The notes: a model not told the origin generated them from the sequence alone. 15,171 nt of DNA from JBBRWO01 sp038249135 (GCA_038249135.1 JBBRWO010000045.1:1-15171); one strand, 5' to 3'; shown: positions 5,818-12,721, numbered from the stretch's first letter. A program made the numbers and translations.

Positions 5818-7545
5818 ATGAAAGCACGTACGCGAACGCGCATATTCGGACTCGTCTTGCTCTCGCTCGTCATCGTCGCGATTGCTGGATGCACCAAGCC
5901 GATTGCGGTCGTCGACCCCGTCTCCATAGCCAACTCCAAGGAATGCGGAGGTGCCGACTGCCACGCTACGGAAGTCGACGCACAGGCCGTCGGTCCGCAT
6001 TCGGCAGCCGCCTGCACCGCATGCCATCAGGGCACCGGAGAGCAGCATGCGAAGAATCCCAAGACCGCAATCGCCACAACGGACTGGCGAATCGACTCAT
6101 GCAAGGAATGTCACGCCGAGGAAGTCGCGACCTACCTGTACGACGACAATGCGCAAGCGGGGCCGTTTGGCGGCTCAACTCGCGTGCCACCGCAACCAAA
6201 GGTCAAGACGTTCCCTGCATACAACACCATCGTCGCGGGGAGCGCGTTCGCGAAGGACTACAACGAAGAAGGCGCCCACTCGGTAATGCTCGAGGACCAC
6301 TTCGCGACCACCCGCGGCAAATTCGACACATGCGTGCAGTGTAAGTCGACAAAGGTCGCCAAGGCATTTCAGACCGGCAAGCCGATCTACGTCGCATCGG
6401 ATACGACGGTGACACTCACACACACGGCGACCGGAACCGTGCCGGCGAAGAAGGTGTTCATCCCCAAGGGCACCAAACTGTCCTACGCCACGGATCCGAT
6501 CACTCGCCGCGTCGATTCGAAGGCGCTCTTTCCCGACGGAACCATGTACTCATCGAAGCCCTCGGCCAGTGACGACGCGACCAAGTCCTACAACATGATG
6601 TGGGCAGCCACCATCGCCGCAATTCAGGAAACGATGCCGTACGGCGCGAGCTGTAGCCATTGCCATGACCCGCACACCACCAAGTTCGCGTATGTGCGCC
6701 AGGCGATGGTTCAGTCCATCGAGGGAACCGGTGGGGTGAAAGGCGCCGGCGGGGTGAACCCTTACGTGACCGGTTCGCCAAAGAAGATCGCAGACGCATC
6801 GCTGAAGGACCAACGCATTCTCACGTGCTCGCAGTGCCATGTGGAGTACACGTGCGGCAAGTCCACTGTGGACGGAATTGAACGCGACGCGTATGGCTGG
6901 TCGAAAGCCAAGGACCTCCACGAGCTGTATACGTCCCAGTTCAACTACACCCAGGACTGGAAGCAGAAGATCATCGAGCAGCCGCTGATCAAGAGTCAGC
7001 ACCCGGAGACGGAACTGTACTGGCAGAGTGTCCACTACAATGCGGGCGCGTCATGCGGCGACTGCCACATGCCCGAGGTCAAGAGTGCGAGCGGGCGGAT
7101 CTTGCGCAGTCACTGGTTCACGAGCCCCTATAAATACCAGGATGCCAAGTACTTCAAGCCCTTCGCCAAGAAGACCGGATTGAATCCCGCGTACAACAGG
7201 AAGCCCTGCGCTACGTGCCATGCGGATCGCGAAGCCGCCGGAATCGCCCAACAAAGAACCTTCTTCGCCCGGCAGGCTGTGATTGAGAAGCTGCTGGTCA
7301 CGTCTGTGGGTGAGCTCGGACGTGATGCCGCGCTCAAGAAGGCGGGCGGCACTCTCGACCCCACGACCTATGCCGAAGCTGTGACGTCGCACCGCAAGGC
7401 TCACGTGCTTTGGGAGAACCTCGCGGTCTCAGAGAACTCAATGGGATTCCACAACTTCGAGGAGGTCATGGCCTCGATGGATGTCGCCGAGACGGAAGTC
7501 CGCAACGCGATCGCCAAGGCGAAGTCAGCGCGCGGCGGCAAGTAG
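5818..7545 (+). CDS. Octaheme c-type cytochrome nitrite reductase (ONR/NrfA family), lipoprotein
   Basis: Extracytoplasmic multiheme enzyme predicted to reduce nitrite to ammonium with six electrons. The 575-residue product has a lipoprotein signal peptide (basic MKARTRTR, hydrophobic core, lipobox IAGC with C25). Eight heme sites follow: CX4CH (43-49), CXXCH at 66-70 and 95-99, the catalytic-type CXXCK (172-176, CVQCK), then CXXCH at 279-283, 337-341, 413-417 and 464-468. The last five match the NrfA order, including CHVEY after heme 6, KSQHPE (catalytic-type His395) and CHMPEVK. The three extra N-terminal hemes and Y344-T-C346 match octaheme nitrite reductase of the Thioalkalivibrio type, where an equivalent Tyr and Cys are covalently joined. 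R166 or R122 is the candidate active-site arginine. AAGGGG precedes the ATG by about 10 nt. No NrfH or other electron donor is encoded nearby. Hydroxylamine or sulfite reduction is also possible for this family. Confidence 0.9.
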   Translation: MKARTRTRIFGLVLLSLVIVAIAGCTKPIAVVDPVSIANSKECGGADCHATEVDAQAVGPHSAAACTACHQGTGEQHAKNPKTAIATTDWRIDSCKECHAEEVATYLYDDNAQAGPFGGSTRVPPQPKVKTFPAYNTIVAGSAFAKDYNEEGAHSVMLEDHFATTRGKFDTCVQCKSTKVAKAFQTGKPIYVASDTTVTLTHTATGTVPAKKVFIPKGTKLSYATDPITRRVDSKALFPDGTMYSSKPSASDDATKSYNMMWAATIAAIQETMPYGASCSHCHDPHTTKFAYVRQAMVQSIEGTGGVKGAGGVNPYVTGSPKKIADASLKDQRILTCSQCHVEYTCGKSTVDGIERDAYGWSKAKDLHELYTSQFNYTQDWKQKIIEQPLIKSQHPETELYWQSVHYNAGASCGDCHMPEVKSASGRILRSHWFTSPYKYQDAKYFKPFAKKTGLNPAYNRKPCATCHADREAAGIAQQRTFFARQAVIEKLLVTSVGELGRDAALKKAGGTLDPTTYAEAVTSHRKAHVLWENLAVSENSMGFHNFEEVMASMDVAETEVRNAIAKAKSARGGK

Positions 7546-7561
7546 CGTCACAGGCGCGGTG

Positions 7562-7573
7562 TACACTGCCCGC
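7562..7573 (+). promoter_or_regulatory. Probable -10 element giving a leaderless transcript for the MBL-fold gene
   Basis: TACACT at 7562-7567 fits a -10 hexamer, and the expected start of transcription 7 nt further on falls exactly on the A of ATG 7574. No Shine-Dalgarno sequence precedes that ATG. No good -35 is visible, which is common for GC-rich actinobacterial promoters. Confidence 0.45.
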
Positions 7574-8383
7574 ATGTCTGACACATGCGACTTGCGAGTG
7601 GTGTTTCTCGGCTCGGGCTCCGGCGGTAACGCCGTTGCCGTGACCGACGGCACTACAACCGTACTCATAGACTGCGGGTTCTCGGCGCGCGAAGTGGCGC
7701 GGCGCATGACGCTCGCGGGCCTCGACGCCGAGTCGGTCGACGCTATCCTGCTCACTCACGAGCACAGCGACCACCTGCGCGGCGTCGAGGTGTTCGCACG
7801 GCGCCACGGATGCGAGGTGCTCGCGACCACCGGCACGCGCCGTGCGGCCGGACTCGACGCTATGGACGCGTGTGTGGTCGGGATCGTCGCCGGTTCCGAG
7901 GTACGCGTGAAGACGCTGTCCGTGCTGCCGTTTCGCGTGTCGCACGACGCGGCCGAGCCGGTCGGCTATCGCGTGACGGCACCAAGTGGTATGTGCTTTG
8001 GGCTCGCAACCGACACCGGCGTGCTGACTCCCGAGGCGGCCGAAGGGCTGGCCGGCGTCGACCTGCTCGGGCTCGAGAGCAATCACGACTTGAAGATGCT
8101 GGAGGCGGGGCCCTACCCCGGCTTCCTGAAGCGACGCATCCTGTCGCGCGACGGGCACCTGTCGAATCCGGATGCCGCCGATGCGCTCGAAGCGCTGGTC
8201 TCGAACCGACTCAAACGCGTGGTCGCCGTGCACCGCTCGGACACCAACAACACCGCGTCACTCGCGCGCAGGGGCCTCGTGGCGCGCCTCGCTGCGATCG
8301 GGCTGGAGTTGCCGGTCGACGTGGCGCCACAGAGCGCACCGCTCGACTGCGAACCACCGCAAGGGGCCTTGTTCTCGGAGTAG
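7574..8383 (+). CDS. MBL-fold metallo-hydrolase, WalJ/YycJ type
   Basis: Cytoplasmic metallo-beta-lactamase-fold protein of 269 residues, the length of the WalJ/YycJ family, some of which are 5'-exonucleases linked to DNA repair or replication coordination. It shows the N-terminal FLGSGSGGNAV, the metal motif THEHSDH (61-67), a third-motif H124 (VSHD), D147 in ATDTG, the family's LESNHD (167-172), GHLSN (184-188) and a final VHRSDTNNT (199-207), the counterpart of the LHLSxxNNT block. In Firmicutes this gene sits beside walRK, but no two-component genes are near here; it follows the cytochrome by 28 nt yet seems to have its own promoter. The ATG was chosen because the conserved fold begins right after it and because a -10 element is spaced for a leaderless message. 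The upstream in-frame starts overlap the cytochrome gene. Confidence 0.9.
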   Translation: MSDTCDLRVVFLGSGSGGNAVAVTDGTTTVLIDCGFSAREVARRMTLAGLDAESVDAILLTHEHSDHLRGVEVFARRHGCEVLATTGTRRAAGLDAMDACVVGIVAGSEVRVKTLSVLPFRVSHDAAEPVGYRVTAPSGMCFGLATDTGVLTPEAAEGLAGVDLLGLESNHDLKMLEAGPYPGFLKRRILSRDGHLSNPDAADALEALVSNRLKRVVAVHRSDTNNTASLARRGLVARLAAIGLELPVDVAPQSAPLDCEPPQGALFSE

Positions 8384-8392
8384 CGAAGTCGT

Positions 8393-8426
8393 GAGACTGC
8401 GGGGGTGGCGAGTGGCCGCGCGTCTC
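8393..8426. terminator. Possible bidirectional hairpin between convergent genes
   Basis: The 62-bp gap between the convergent MBL-fold and btuD genes holds an inverted repeat GAGAC-t-GCGG (8393-8402) against CCGC-gc-GTCTC (8416-8426). No U-tract is present on either side, so it is only a candidate terminator. Confidence 0.3.
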
Positions 8427-8445
8427 GGCGGGTCGTCCGCAGGTG

Positions 8446-9711
8446 CTATCGCGAGTTGGCGGCCTCAAGCAACAGCTGGGCGGCGTCGACGTCGGCGGCG
8501 CCCTCGGCCCCGGCCGCTCGGGCTCGAGCCCACAAGTCGGCGGCCGCGCCCTCCGTGTAGTCGCGTCCTTCGATCTCGCCGAGCAACACGACCGGCGTTC
8601 CCGATTCCGCATGCTCTACCGCGATGCGCAGGTTCTCCACGTTGCCGTGGCCGAAGGGGACGTCGGACACCACGATCGCATCGGCCGAGACCGCGAGTGC
8701 TGCCACGCGGCGCACCGACTCGGGGTCCATCGGCGCGAACGGCGGGATGTGCGCGTAGTCGACACCGAGCGCCTCGGCGAGAACCTGGTCGGCATCGCCC
8801 GCGTTGAGCGCGCCGGCTGTAACATCCCAGCCCGCAAGCACGAGCCGGCGCATGAGCTGGGACCCGCAGCCGGAGCCGCCGATGACCAGCACGCGCCCGC
8901 GAGCGACCGGGGCCACCGCGCCGTCGCGGAGCACCGGCGTCACGCTCACCGTGCCGGTCACCGGATCGACCCCAACGACCGCGCGGACACCGAACACCTC
9001 GCGAACCGTCGCGGTGGTAATGGCTCGCGCGGGGACCTCGGCGGGAGTGACGGTGCCGGACGCGACGACGGCGATACGGTCGGAGTAGCGCGCGGCGAGG
9101 TCGAGGTCGTGGAAGACCGCCAACACGCCGATGCCCTCGTCGCGCGCGAGCTCGCGCACGAGGTCGAGCACTTGGAGGCGGTGGTTGAGGTCGAGGTGGC
9201 TGGTGGGCTCGTCGAGCAGAAGCAGCCGCGGCTCCTGCGCGAGCGCTTGTGCGAGCGCGAGGCGCTGGAGGTCGCCACCGGAGAGCTCGTCGGTCGGCTT
9301 CTCGGCGAGGTGGAGGGTGTCGGTGAGGCGCATCGCGCGTTCGACCACCTCTCGGTCGCGCTCGCCCGGCACGGCGAATCGCGCAAGATGCGGGTGGCGA
9401 CCCATGGTCACGAACTCGCGCGCCTCGACCGAGAACGCGGCCGTGACCTGCTGCGGCACCACGCCGACGAGTCGTGCGCGCTGCAACGCCGAGAGCGCCC
9501 CGGAGTCGACACCGGCAAGCGAGAGTGTCCCGCCGAGCAGATCGGCGTCGCCGGTGACGGCGCGCAGCAGCGTGGACTTGCCGGCGCCGTTGGGTCCCAC
9601 CAAGCCGACCACCTCGCCGGCGTGTACCGCAAGCGATGCGTCCGAGACGATGGTGGTCGCGCCGTAGCCGACACTGGCGGAGGAGTACGCGAACAGCTTC
9701 TCGGCTGTCAT
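8446..9711 (-). CDS. btuD: Cobalamin ABC transporter ATP-binding protein with a C-terminal extra domain (BtuD-like)
   Basis: ATPase that powers the BtuF-BtuC cobalamin importer. Residues about 6-255 are a complete ABC domain: Walker A GPNGAGKST (39-47), Q-loop near Q87/Q88, signature LSGGDLQR (143-150), Walker B LLLLDEP (163-169) and switch His201 (FHDLDLA). A normal FecE/BtuD ends there. This one continues with about 150 residues (272-421) forming a separate, Rossmann-like domain: it opens RVLVIGGSGCGSQ, then AGWDVTAGALNAGD, VDYAHIPPFAPMDPE, and DAIVVSDVPFGHGNVENLRI. I know similar tails on ABC ATPases of this class in other anaerobes but no assigned function. The start codon overlaps the permease stop by 4 nt (ATGA), showing coupling. 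A siderophore substrate is possible from the family, but the cobalamin riboswitch ahead of the operon argues for vitamin B12 or a corrinoid. Confidence 0.88.
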   Translation of the reverse strand: MTAEKLFAYSSASVGYGATTIVSDASLAVHAGEVVGLVGPNGAGKSTLLRAVTGDADLLGGTLSLAGVDSGALSALQRARLVGVVPQQVTAAFSVEAREFVTMGRHPHLARFAVPGERDREVVERAMRLTDTLHLAEKPTDELSGGDLQRLALAQALAQEPRLLLLDEPTSHLDLNHRLQVLDLVRELARDEGIGVLAVFHDLDLAARYSDRIAVVASGTVTPAEVPARAITTATVREVFGVRAVVGVDPVTGTVSVTPVLRDGAVAPVARGRVLVIGGSGCGSQLMRRLVLAGWDVTAGALNAGDADQVLAEALGVDYAHIPPFAPMDPESVRRVAALAVSADAIVVSDVPFGHGNVENLRIAVEHAESGTPVVLLGEIEGRDYTEGAAADLWARARAAGAEGAADVDAAQLLLEAANSR

Positions 9712-10730
9712 CGGCGCTCCCCTCGAACCAACAGCCAGATGAAGAACGGGCCGCCCAGAACGGCGGTCACGATGCCGACGGGTATCTCGATCGGCGCGAT
9801 GATGGTGCGTGCGACGAGGTCAGCAAGCACGAGAACGATGGCGCCTGCGATCAGAGACGCGGGAAGCAGCCGACGGTGATCCGGGCCGAGCACGATGCGA
9901 GCCATGTGCGGCACCATGAGCCCCACGAACCCGATGAGCCCCGCGACCGCGACTGCGGCCGCCGTCATGAGCGACGCCGAGGCAAGCATGAGCAGCTTGA
10001 AGCGCTCGACGGACAATCCCAGGTGACCCGCGCGCTCGTCTCCCAAGAGCATCAGGTTGAGCTCGCGTGTGGACAGCAGCGGGAGGATCGCTCCGAGCAC
10101 GAACATCGGCGCGATCATGCCGATGTAGGGCCACGACGCCTGCGAGAACCCGCCCATCATCCAGTAGACGATCGCGGACATTTGCTCGCGCGAGACCACC
10201 ATGAGAAACGAGGTGACCGCCGCGAGCGTGTAGGACAATGCGACGCCCGCAAGTAGCAGCGACGTCGGATCGAGCCGCCCCCGCGTCGATGCGAGTCGGA
10301 CCACAAGAAGCATTGTGAGCATAGCCCCGGCGAACGCCGCTAGCGGTACGGCGCCGAAGCGGAGCACGGTGGCGCCCGCAGTCGCGACGAACGCGATCAT
10401 GGCGCCCAACCCCGCACCGCTCGAAACGCCCAGGATGTAGGGATCGGCGAGCGGGTTGCGGAACAGCGCCTGATACAGCGCCCCCGCCCCTGCCAGCGCG
10501 GCTCCCACCAACGCCGCCATCACGACACGCGGCAGACGCACGCCGACGACGAGGGTATCGGACAACCCTCCCGCGGTTCCGGTTACAGCGCGCAACAGCG
10601 CGCCAAGTACTTCACCGGGCGCCACCGACACGGCTCCCAACGCCACGCCCGCCACCATCGCCCCGACAAGCCCGAGCGACAGTGCAGTGAACGCGACGAC
10701 CGAGGAGCCGTGTCGACGGGTCCGGCTCAC
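9708..10730 (-). CDS. btuC: Cobalamin ABC transporter permease, FecCD/BtuC family
   Basis: Inner-membrane permease that forms the corrinoid channel as a homodimer. The 340-residue product is full length for FecCD/BtuC and rich in hydrophobic helices (about ten). It carries the family blocks RLPRVV (65-70), RNPLADP (91-97), LGVSSGAG (100-107), YWMMGGFSQASW (189-200), LLGDERAGHLGL (228-239) and GLIGFVGLMVPHMAR (264-278); the region around 228-239 is where the ATPase usually docks. It starts at a GTG 4 nt after the btuF stop, with no strong ribosome site, so it is probably translated by coupling. It overlaps btuD by 4 nt. The same family transports iron-siderophores and heme; the riboswitch upstream sets the corrinoid assignment. 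Confidence 0.9.
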   Translation of the reverse strand: MSRTRRHGSSVVAFTALSLGLVGAMVAGVALGAVSVAPGEVLGALLRAVTGTAGGLSDTLVVGVRLPRVVMAALVGAALAGAGALYQALFRNPLADPYILGVSSGAGLGAMIAFVATAGATVLRFGAVPLAAFAGAMLTMLLVVRLASTRGRLDPTSLLLAGVALSYTLAAVTSFLMVVSREQMSAIVYWMMGGFSQASWPYIGMIAPMFVLGAILPLLSTRELNLMLLGDERAGHLGLSVERFKLLMLASASLMTAAAVAVAGLIGFVGLMVPHMARIVLGPDHRRLLPASLIAGAIVLVLADLVARTIIAPIEIPVGIVTAVLGGPFFIWLLVRGERR

Positions 10731-10734
10731 AGAA

Positions 10735-11709
10735 TTACTTCGAGACCAGTTCAGGGTGGAGCGCAGCAGCGATCAGCTTGAGCCCTTCGACCACGCGCGG
10801 ACCCGGGCGGGACACGAGGTTGTCGTCGAGGATGACGACGCGACCGTTCTTGACGGCCGAGAGCTCCTTGAATCCGGCACGCTGCGACAGCTGCGCGGGA
10901 TCGCTCATCGAGCCCTTGGTGGCCATGTAGACCGTGGGGTTGTCCTTGACGACCTGCTCGGCCGAGTAGGCGACCCAGCTGGGCTGCGTGACGACGTTCG
11001 TGCCACCCGCGAGCGTGATGAGCTCGTCGAGCAGCGTGCCGGTGCCGGCGGTGTAGAGCGGATTCTGCGCGATCTCAACGAACGCTGAGACGGGCTCGGT
11101 GCCCTCGACAGACGCGGTGATGGCGTCGACGTCGACCTTCATTCCGTCGACGAGCGCAGCCGCCTGCGAGATGGCACCGGTCGCCTTGCCGGTGCGCTCA
11201 ATCGCGCTGTAGACGCCGGCGAGGTTCTGCGGGTCGAGTGCGATGACGGTGGCGCCAAGAGCCTCGAGCTTGGCAAGCACGTCGGCCTGTACGCCGGTGG
11301 TCGCCAGGATCAGGTCTGGCTTCGCCGCGGCGATCGCTTCGATGTTGGGCGTGGTGAAGTCGCCGATCTTGGTGATTTTGGTGACCTCGGCGGGGTAGTC
11401 GTCATACGTGGTGACGCCGACGACCTTGTCGCCGAGGCCCAGCGCGAACGCGATCTCGGTGTTCGCAGGAGCGAGCGACACGATGCGCTGCGGCTCGGCC
11501 TTGATGGTGACGGTGCGGCTGGCGTCATCGGTGATGGTCACCGGGAACGTCGCTGCGGCCGTCTTGGGGGTCTCGGCTGCGGGCTTCTCGGCGGGCGCGG
11601 TGCAGCCGACGAGGGCGACGAGCGCGAGTGCGCAGGCCGCCACCAGGGCGAAGCGACGTGCGGCGCGAGTGGAGCGAGTCGTGCAGGTGGTGCGGGCGTT
11701 GCGGGACAT
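10735..11709 (-). CDS. btuF: Cobalamin-binding lipoprotein, BtuF-like ABC substrate-binding protein
   Basis: Surface receptor that captures corrinoids and hands them to BtuC. The 324-residue product has an Arg-rich N-terminus, a hydrophobic core and the lipobox LVGC (modified Cys36). After an Ala/Pro/Glu linker comes a class III (BtuF/FhuD-type) binding fold: PQRIVSLAPANTEIAFALG, then VGVTTYDDYPAEV, IEAIAAAKPDLILAT, and in the second lobe FVEIAQNPLYTAGTGT and LAGGTNVV. ATG 11709 is preceded by AAGGAGG at 4 nt, an ideal site; the frame is open 44 codons further upstream, but that stretch overlaps the terminator hairpin of the riboswitch. The gene is first in the btuFCD operon. Iron-siderophore binding would be the alternative from the fold alone. 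Confidence 0.9.
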   Translation of the reverse strand: MSRNARTTCTTRSTRAARRFALVAACALALVALVGCTAPAEKPAAETPKTAAATFPVTITDDASRTVTIKAEPQRIVSLAPANTEIAFALGLGDKVVGVTTYDDYPAEVTKITKIGDFTTPNIEAIAAAKPDLILATTGVQADVLAKLEALGATVIALDPQNLAGVYSAIERTGKATGAISQAAALVDGMKVDVDAITASVEGTEPVSAFVEIAQNPLYTAGTGTLLDELITLAGGTNVVTQPSWVAYSAEQVVKDNPTVYMATKGSMSDPAQLSQRAGFKELSAVKNGRVVILDDNLVSRPGPRVVEGLKLIAAALHPELVSK

Positions 11710-11756
11710 GCATCCTCCTTCAGGGGGTCGTGGTGGACGCGTCCCGTACACACACG

Positions 11757-11790
11757 AAAACCCGCCACCTGCGATGCAGGATGAGCGGGT
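11757..11790 (-). terminator. Intrinsic terminator of the cobalamin riboswitch expression platform
   Basis: On the minus strand an outer stem ACCCGC/GCGGGT (11785-11790 with 11760-11765) encloses an inner CCTGC-gat-GCAGG hairpin (11768-11780). It is followed directly by TTTT (11760-11757). It lies between the aptamer and btuF, so it can end transcription early when the riboswitch binds its ligand. Confidence 0.75.
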
Positions 11791-11881
11791 CCTCGACTGG
11801 TTCGGAGCGGTTCGGGGTGATCGGCGGGGTTCCGGCGACACCGCGAGCCGGCCTCAAGTCCTCGAAGGCCGCGTCGCGCAT

Positions 11882-12000
11882 CACTCGGCAGGTCTCCTGA
11901 CTGGCGACCGAGGTGTGGTCGCATCACAGTGGCGGGTACCGCCCCGGAATCTCACCGGGTTCCCTATTCTCCCGCGGCTCTCGCGCACGGGCACCGAATG
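11882..12000 (-). ncRNA. Cobalamin riboswitch (compact aptamer) controlling btuFCD
   Basis: On the minus strand the B12-box AGTCAGGAGACCTGCC (11902-11887) is present, together with the upstream core: GGGAA then GGTGA and ATTCC (11970 to 11946), and GCCACTGTGA (11933-11924). A closing P1 helix pairs CATTCGG (12000-11994) with CCGAGTG (11888-11882). A short stem GCGACC/GGTCGC (11904-11909, 11917-11922) stands where many aptamers have a longer peripheral arm, giving a compact form of about 120 nt. Ligand binding would sequester sequence that otherwise keeps the downstream terminator open, so B12 should switch btuFCD off. The exact antiterminator pairing (within about 11791-11881) was not resolved. 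Confidence 0.88.
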
Positions 12001-12148
12001 ACGCCTGTTCAATTGACAATGCGGTGAGTCTACTCGATGGGTGCGCGCGGCGACTACCGTTGCAGGTCAGGGCGTCGGGGGACGCCGACAAGCGGTCCGG
12101 CTGGCGAGTAGTCGAGCGGTCGAGCGGTCGAGTAGTCGAAGCGTGAGG
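12001..12148. other. Intergenic region between the riboswitch and the 190-residue hypothetical gene
   Basis: This 148-bp gap should hold the btuFCD promoter (minus strand, reading into the aptamer) and the end of the transcript from the gene at 12149. A perfect 6-bp hairpin with a GGGG loop, GGCGTC-gggg-GACGCC, is at 12071-12086. It may act as a terminator for the upstream gene but has no U-tract. The octamer array at 12104-12142 is listed separately. No clear promoter hexamers were identified. Confidence 0.4.
12104..12142. repeat. Short tandem array of an 8-bp TCGA-containing repeat
   Basis: Four consecutive octamers, GTCGAGCG (12111-12118), GTCGAGCG (12119-12126), GTCGAGTA (12127-12134) and GTCGAAGC (12135-12142), are preceded by a partial unit GCGAGTA (12104-12110). 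It lies in the gap just past the stop of the 190-residue gene. Confidence 0.7.
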
Positions 12149-12721
12149 CTAGAACAGCTCCTGAACGGCATGCGCAGCTGCGCCAGCACCGTACTCGGCG
12201 TAGAAGTCCTCCACGCAGAGAAACATCTTGGGGTCGAGCGCCCAGCCGAGTTGCTCAAGCGCGTCGATCGCAGCGTCGAGCAGGATCGCTTGGTTCGCGA
12301 AGATTGCGAGGGTCTCGGCGTTCAGCTCGTGGTAGCCGTGACCGTAGAGCTCGAACCTACTTGCAGGAGTGTGCACAAGCACGGCCTCGCAGTAGTTGCC
12401 TCGGCCCACGAATTCGAGACCGAAGACGCCATGATCGCTCTCGAAGCGCCGCCGATACGACCTGCCGGTGTCCTCGTACTCGTACCCGCGCGCGAGCACA
12501 TCGAGATCGCATGCTGTGCGAAACGGACCGTCCGGCATCACGAGAAGCAACTCGCGCAGGTTGGCGAGCATGACCAGGTGCAGGTCCGAGGTGGTCCCGC
12601 GCAGCAGCGAGAACGCGAACAGCGCATGGGAATCCGCTTGCGCCGAGACGAGCGTGGACGCGAGGTCCAAATCGATCCGCTCATCTTCCAAGACGTGCAT
12701 GGCCCTGCGTGTCGATGCCAC
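12149..12721 (-). CDS. Hypothetical protein, 190 residues, no family recognised
   Basis: I do not recognise this protein. It is soluble-looking, with no signal peptide or membrane helix, and acidic overall. It alternates predicted strands and helices: an early TLVSAQADSHALFAFSLL helical part, a central charged YEYEDTGRSYRRRFESDHG, a strand-like VFGLEFVGRGNYCEAVLVHT, an ELYGHGYHELN segment, and a helical C-terminus ending EDFYAEYGAGAAAHAVQELF. It has two cysteines in the C-terminal half (NYCEAV and FLCVED) and several histidines, but no spacing that names a metal site. A GTG at 12721 is the farthest start, directly after an in-frame TGA; an ATG seven codons later (12700) is an equally weak alternative. 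It is read toward the riboswitch, downstream of a membrane-protein gene 167 bp away. Good coding character and lack of a better frame on the other strand support it being real. Confidence 0.65.
   Translation of the reverse strand: MASTRRAMHVLEDERIDLDLASTLVSAQADSHALFAFSLLRGTTSDLHLVMLANLRELLLVMPDGPFRTACDLDVLARGYEYEDTGRSYRRRFESDHGVFGLEFVGRGNYCEAVLVHTPASRFELYGHGYHELNAETLAIFANQAILLDAAIDALEQLGWALDPKMFLCVEDFYAEYGAGAAAHAVQELF

Noticed and set aside
5818..7545. Classical pentaheme NrfA
   Set aside because: The last five heme sites fit NrfA, but three extra N-terminal hemes and the Tyr-x-Cys motif fit the octaheme nitrite reductases better.
8443..9879. A 478-codon open frame on the plus strand across btuD
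   Set aside because: It is antisense to an ABC ATPase with all catalytic motifs; the product is rich in Arg, His and Glu and unlike any family.
8446..11709. Iron-siderophore ABC importer
   Set aside because: The protein families allow it, but the cobalamin riboswitch directly ahead of the operon points to corrinoid uptake.
12104..12142. CRISPR-like array
   Set aside because: Units are 8 bp and directly adjacent without spacers, and no cas genes are present; it is a simple tandem repeat.
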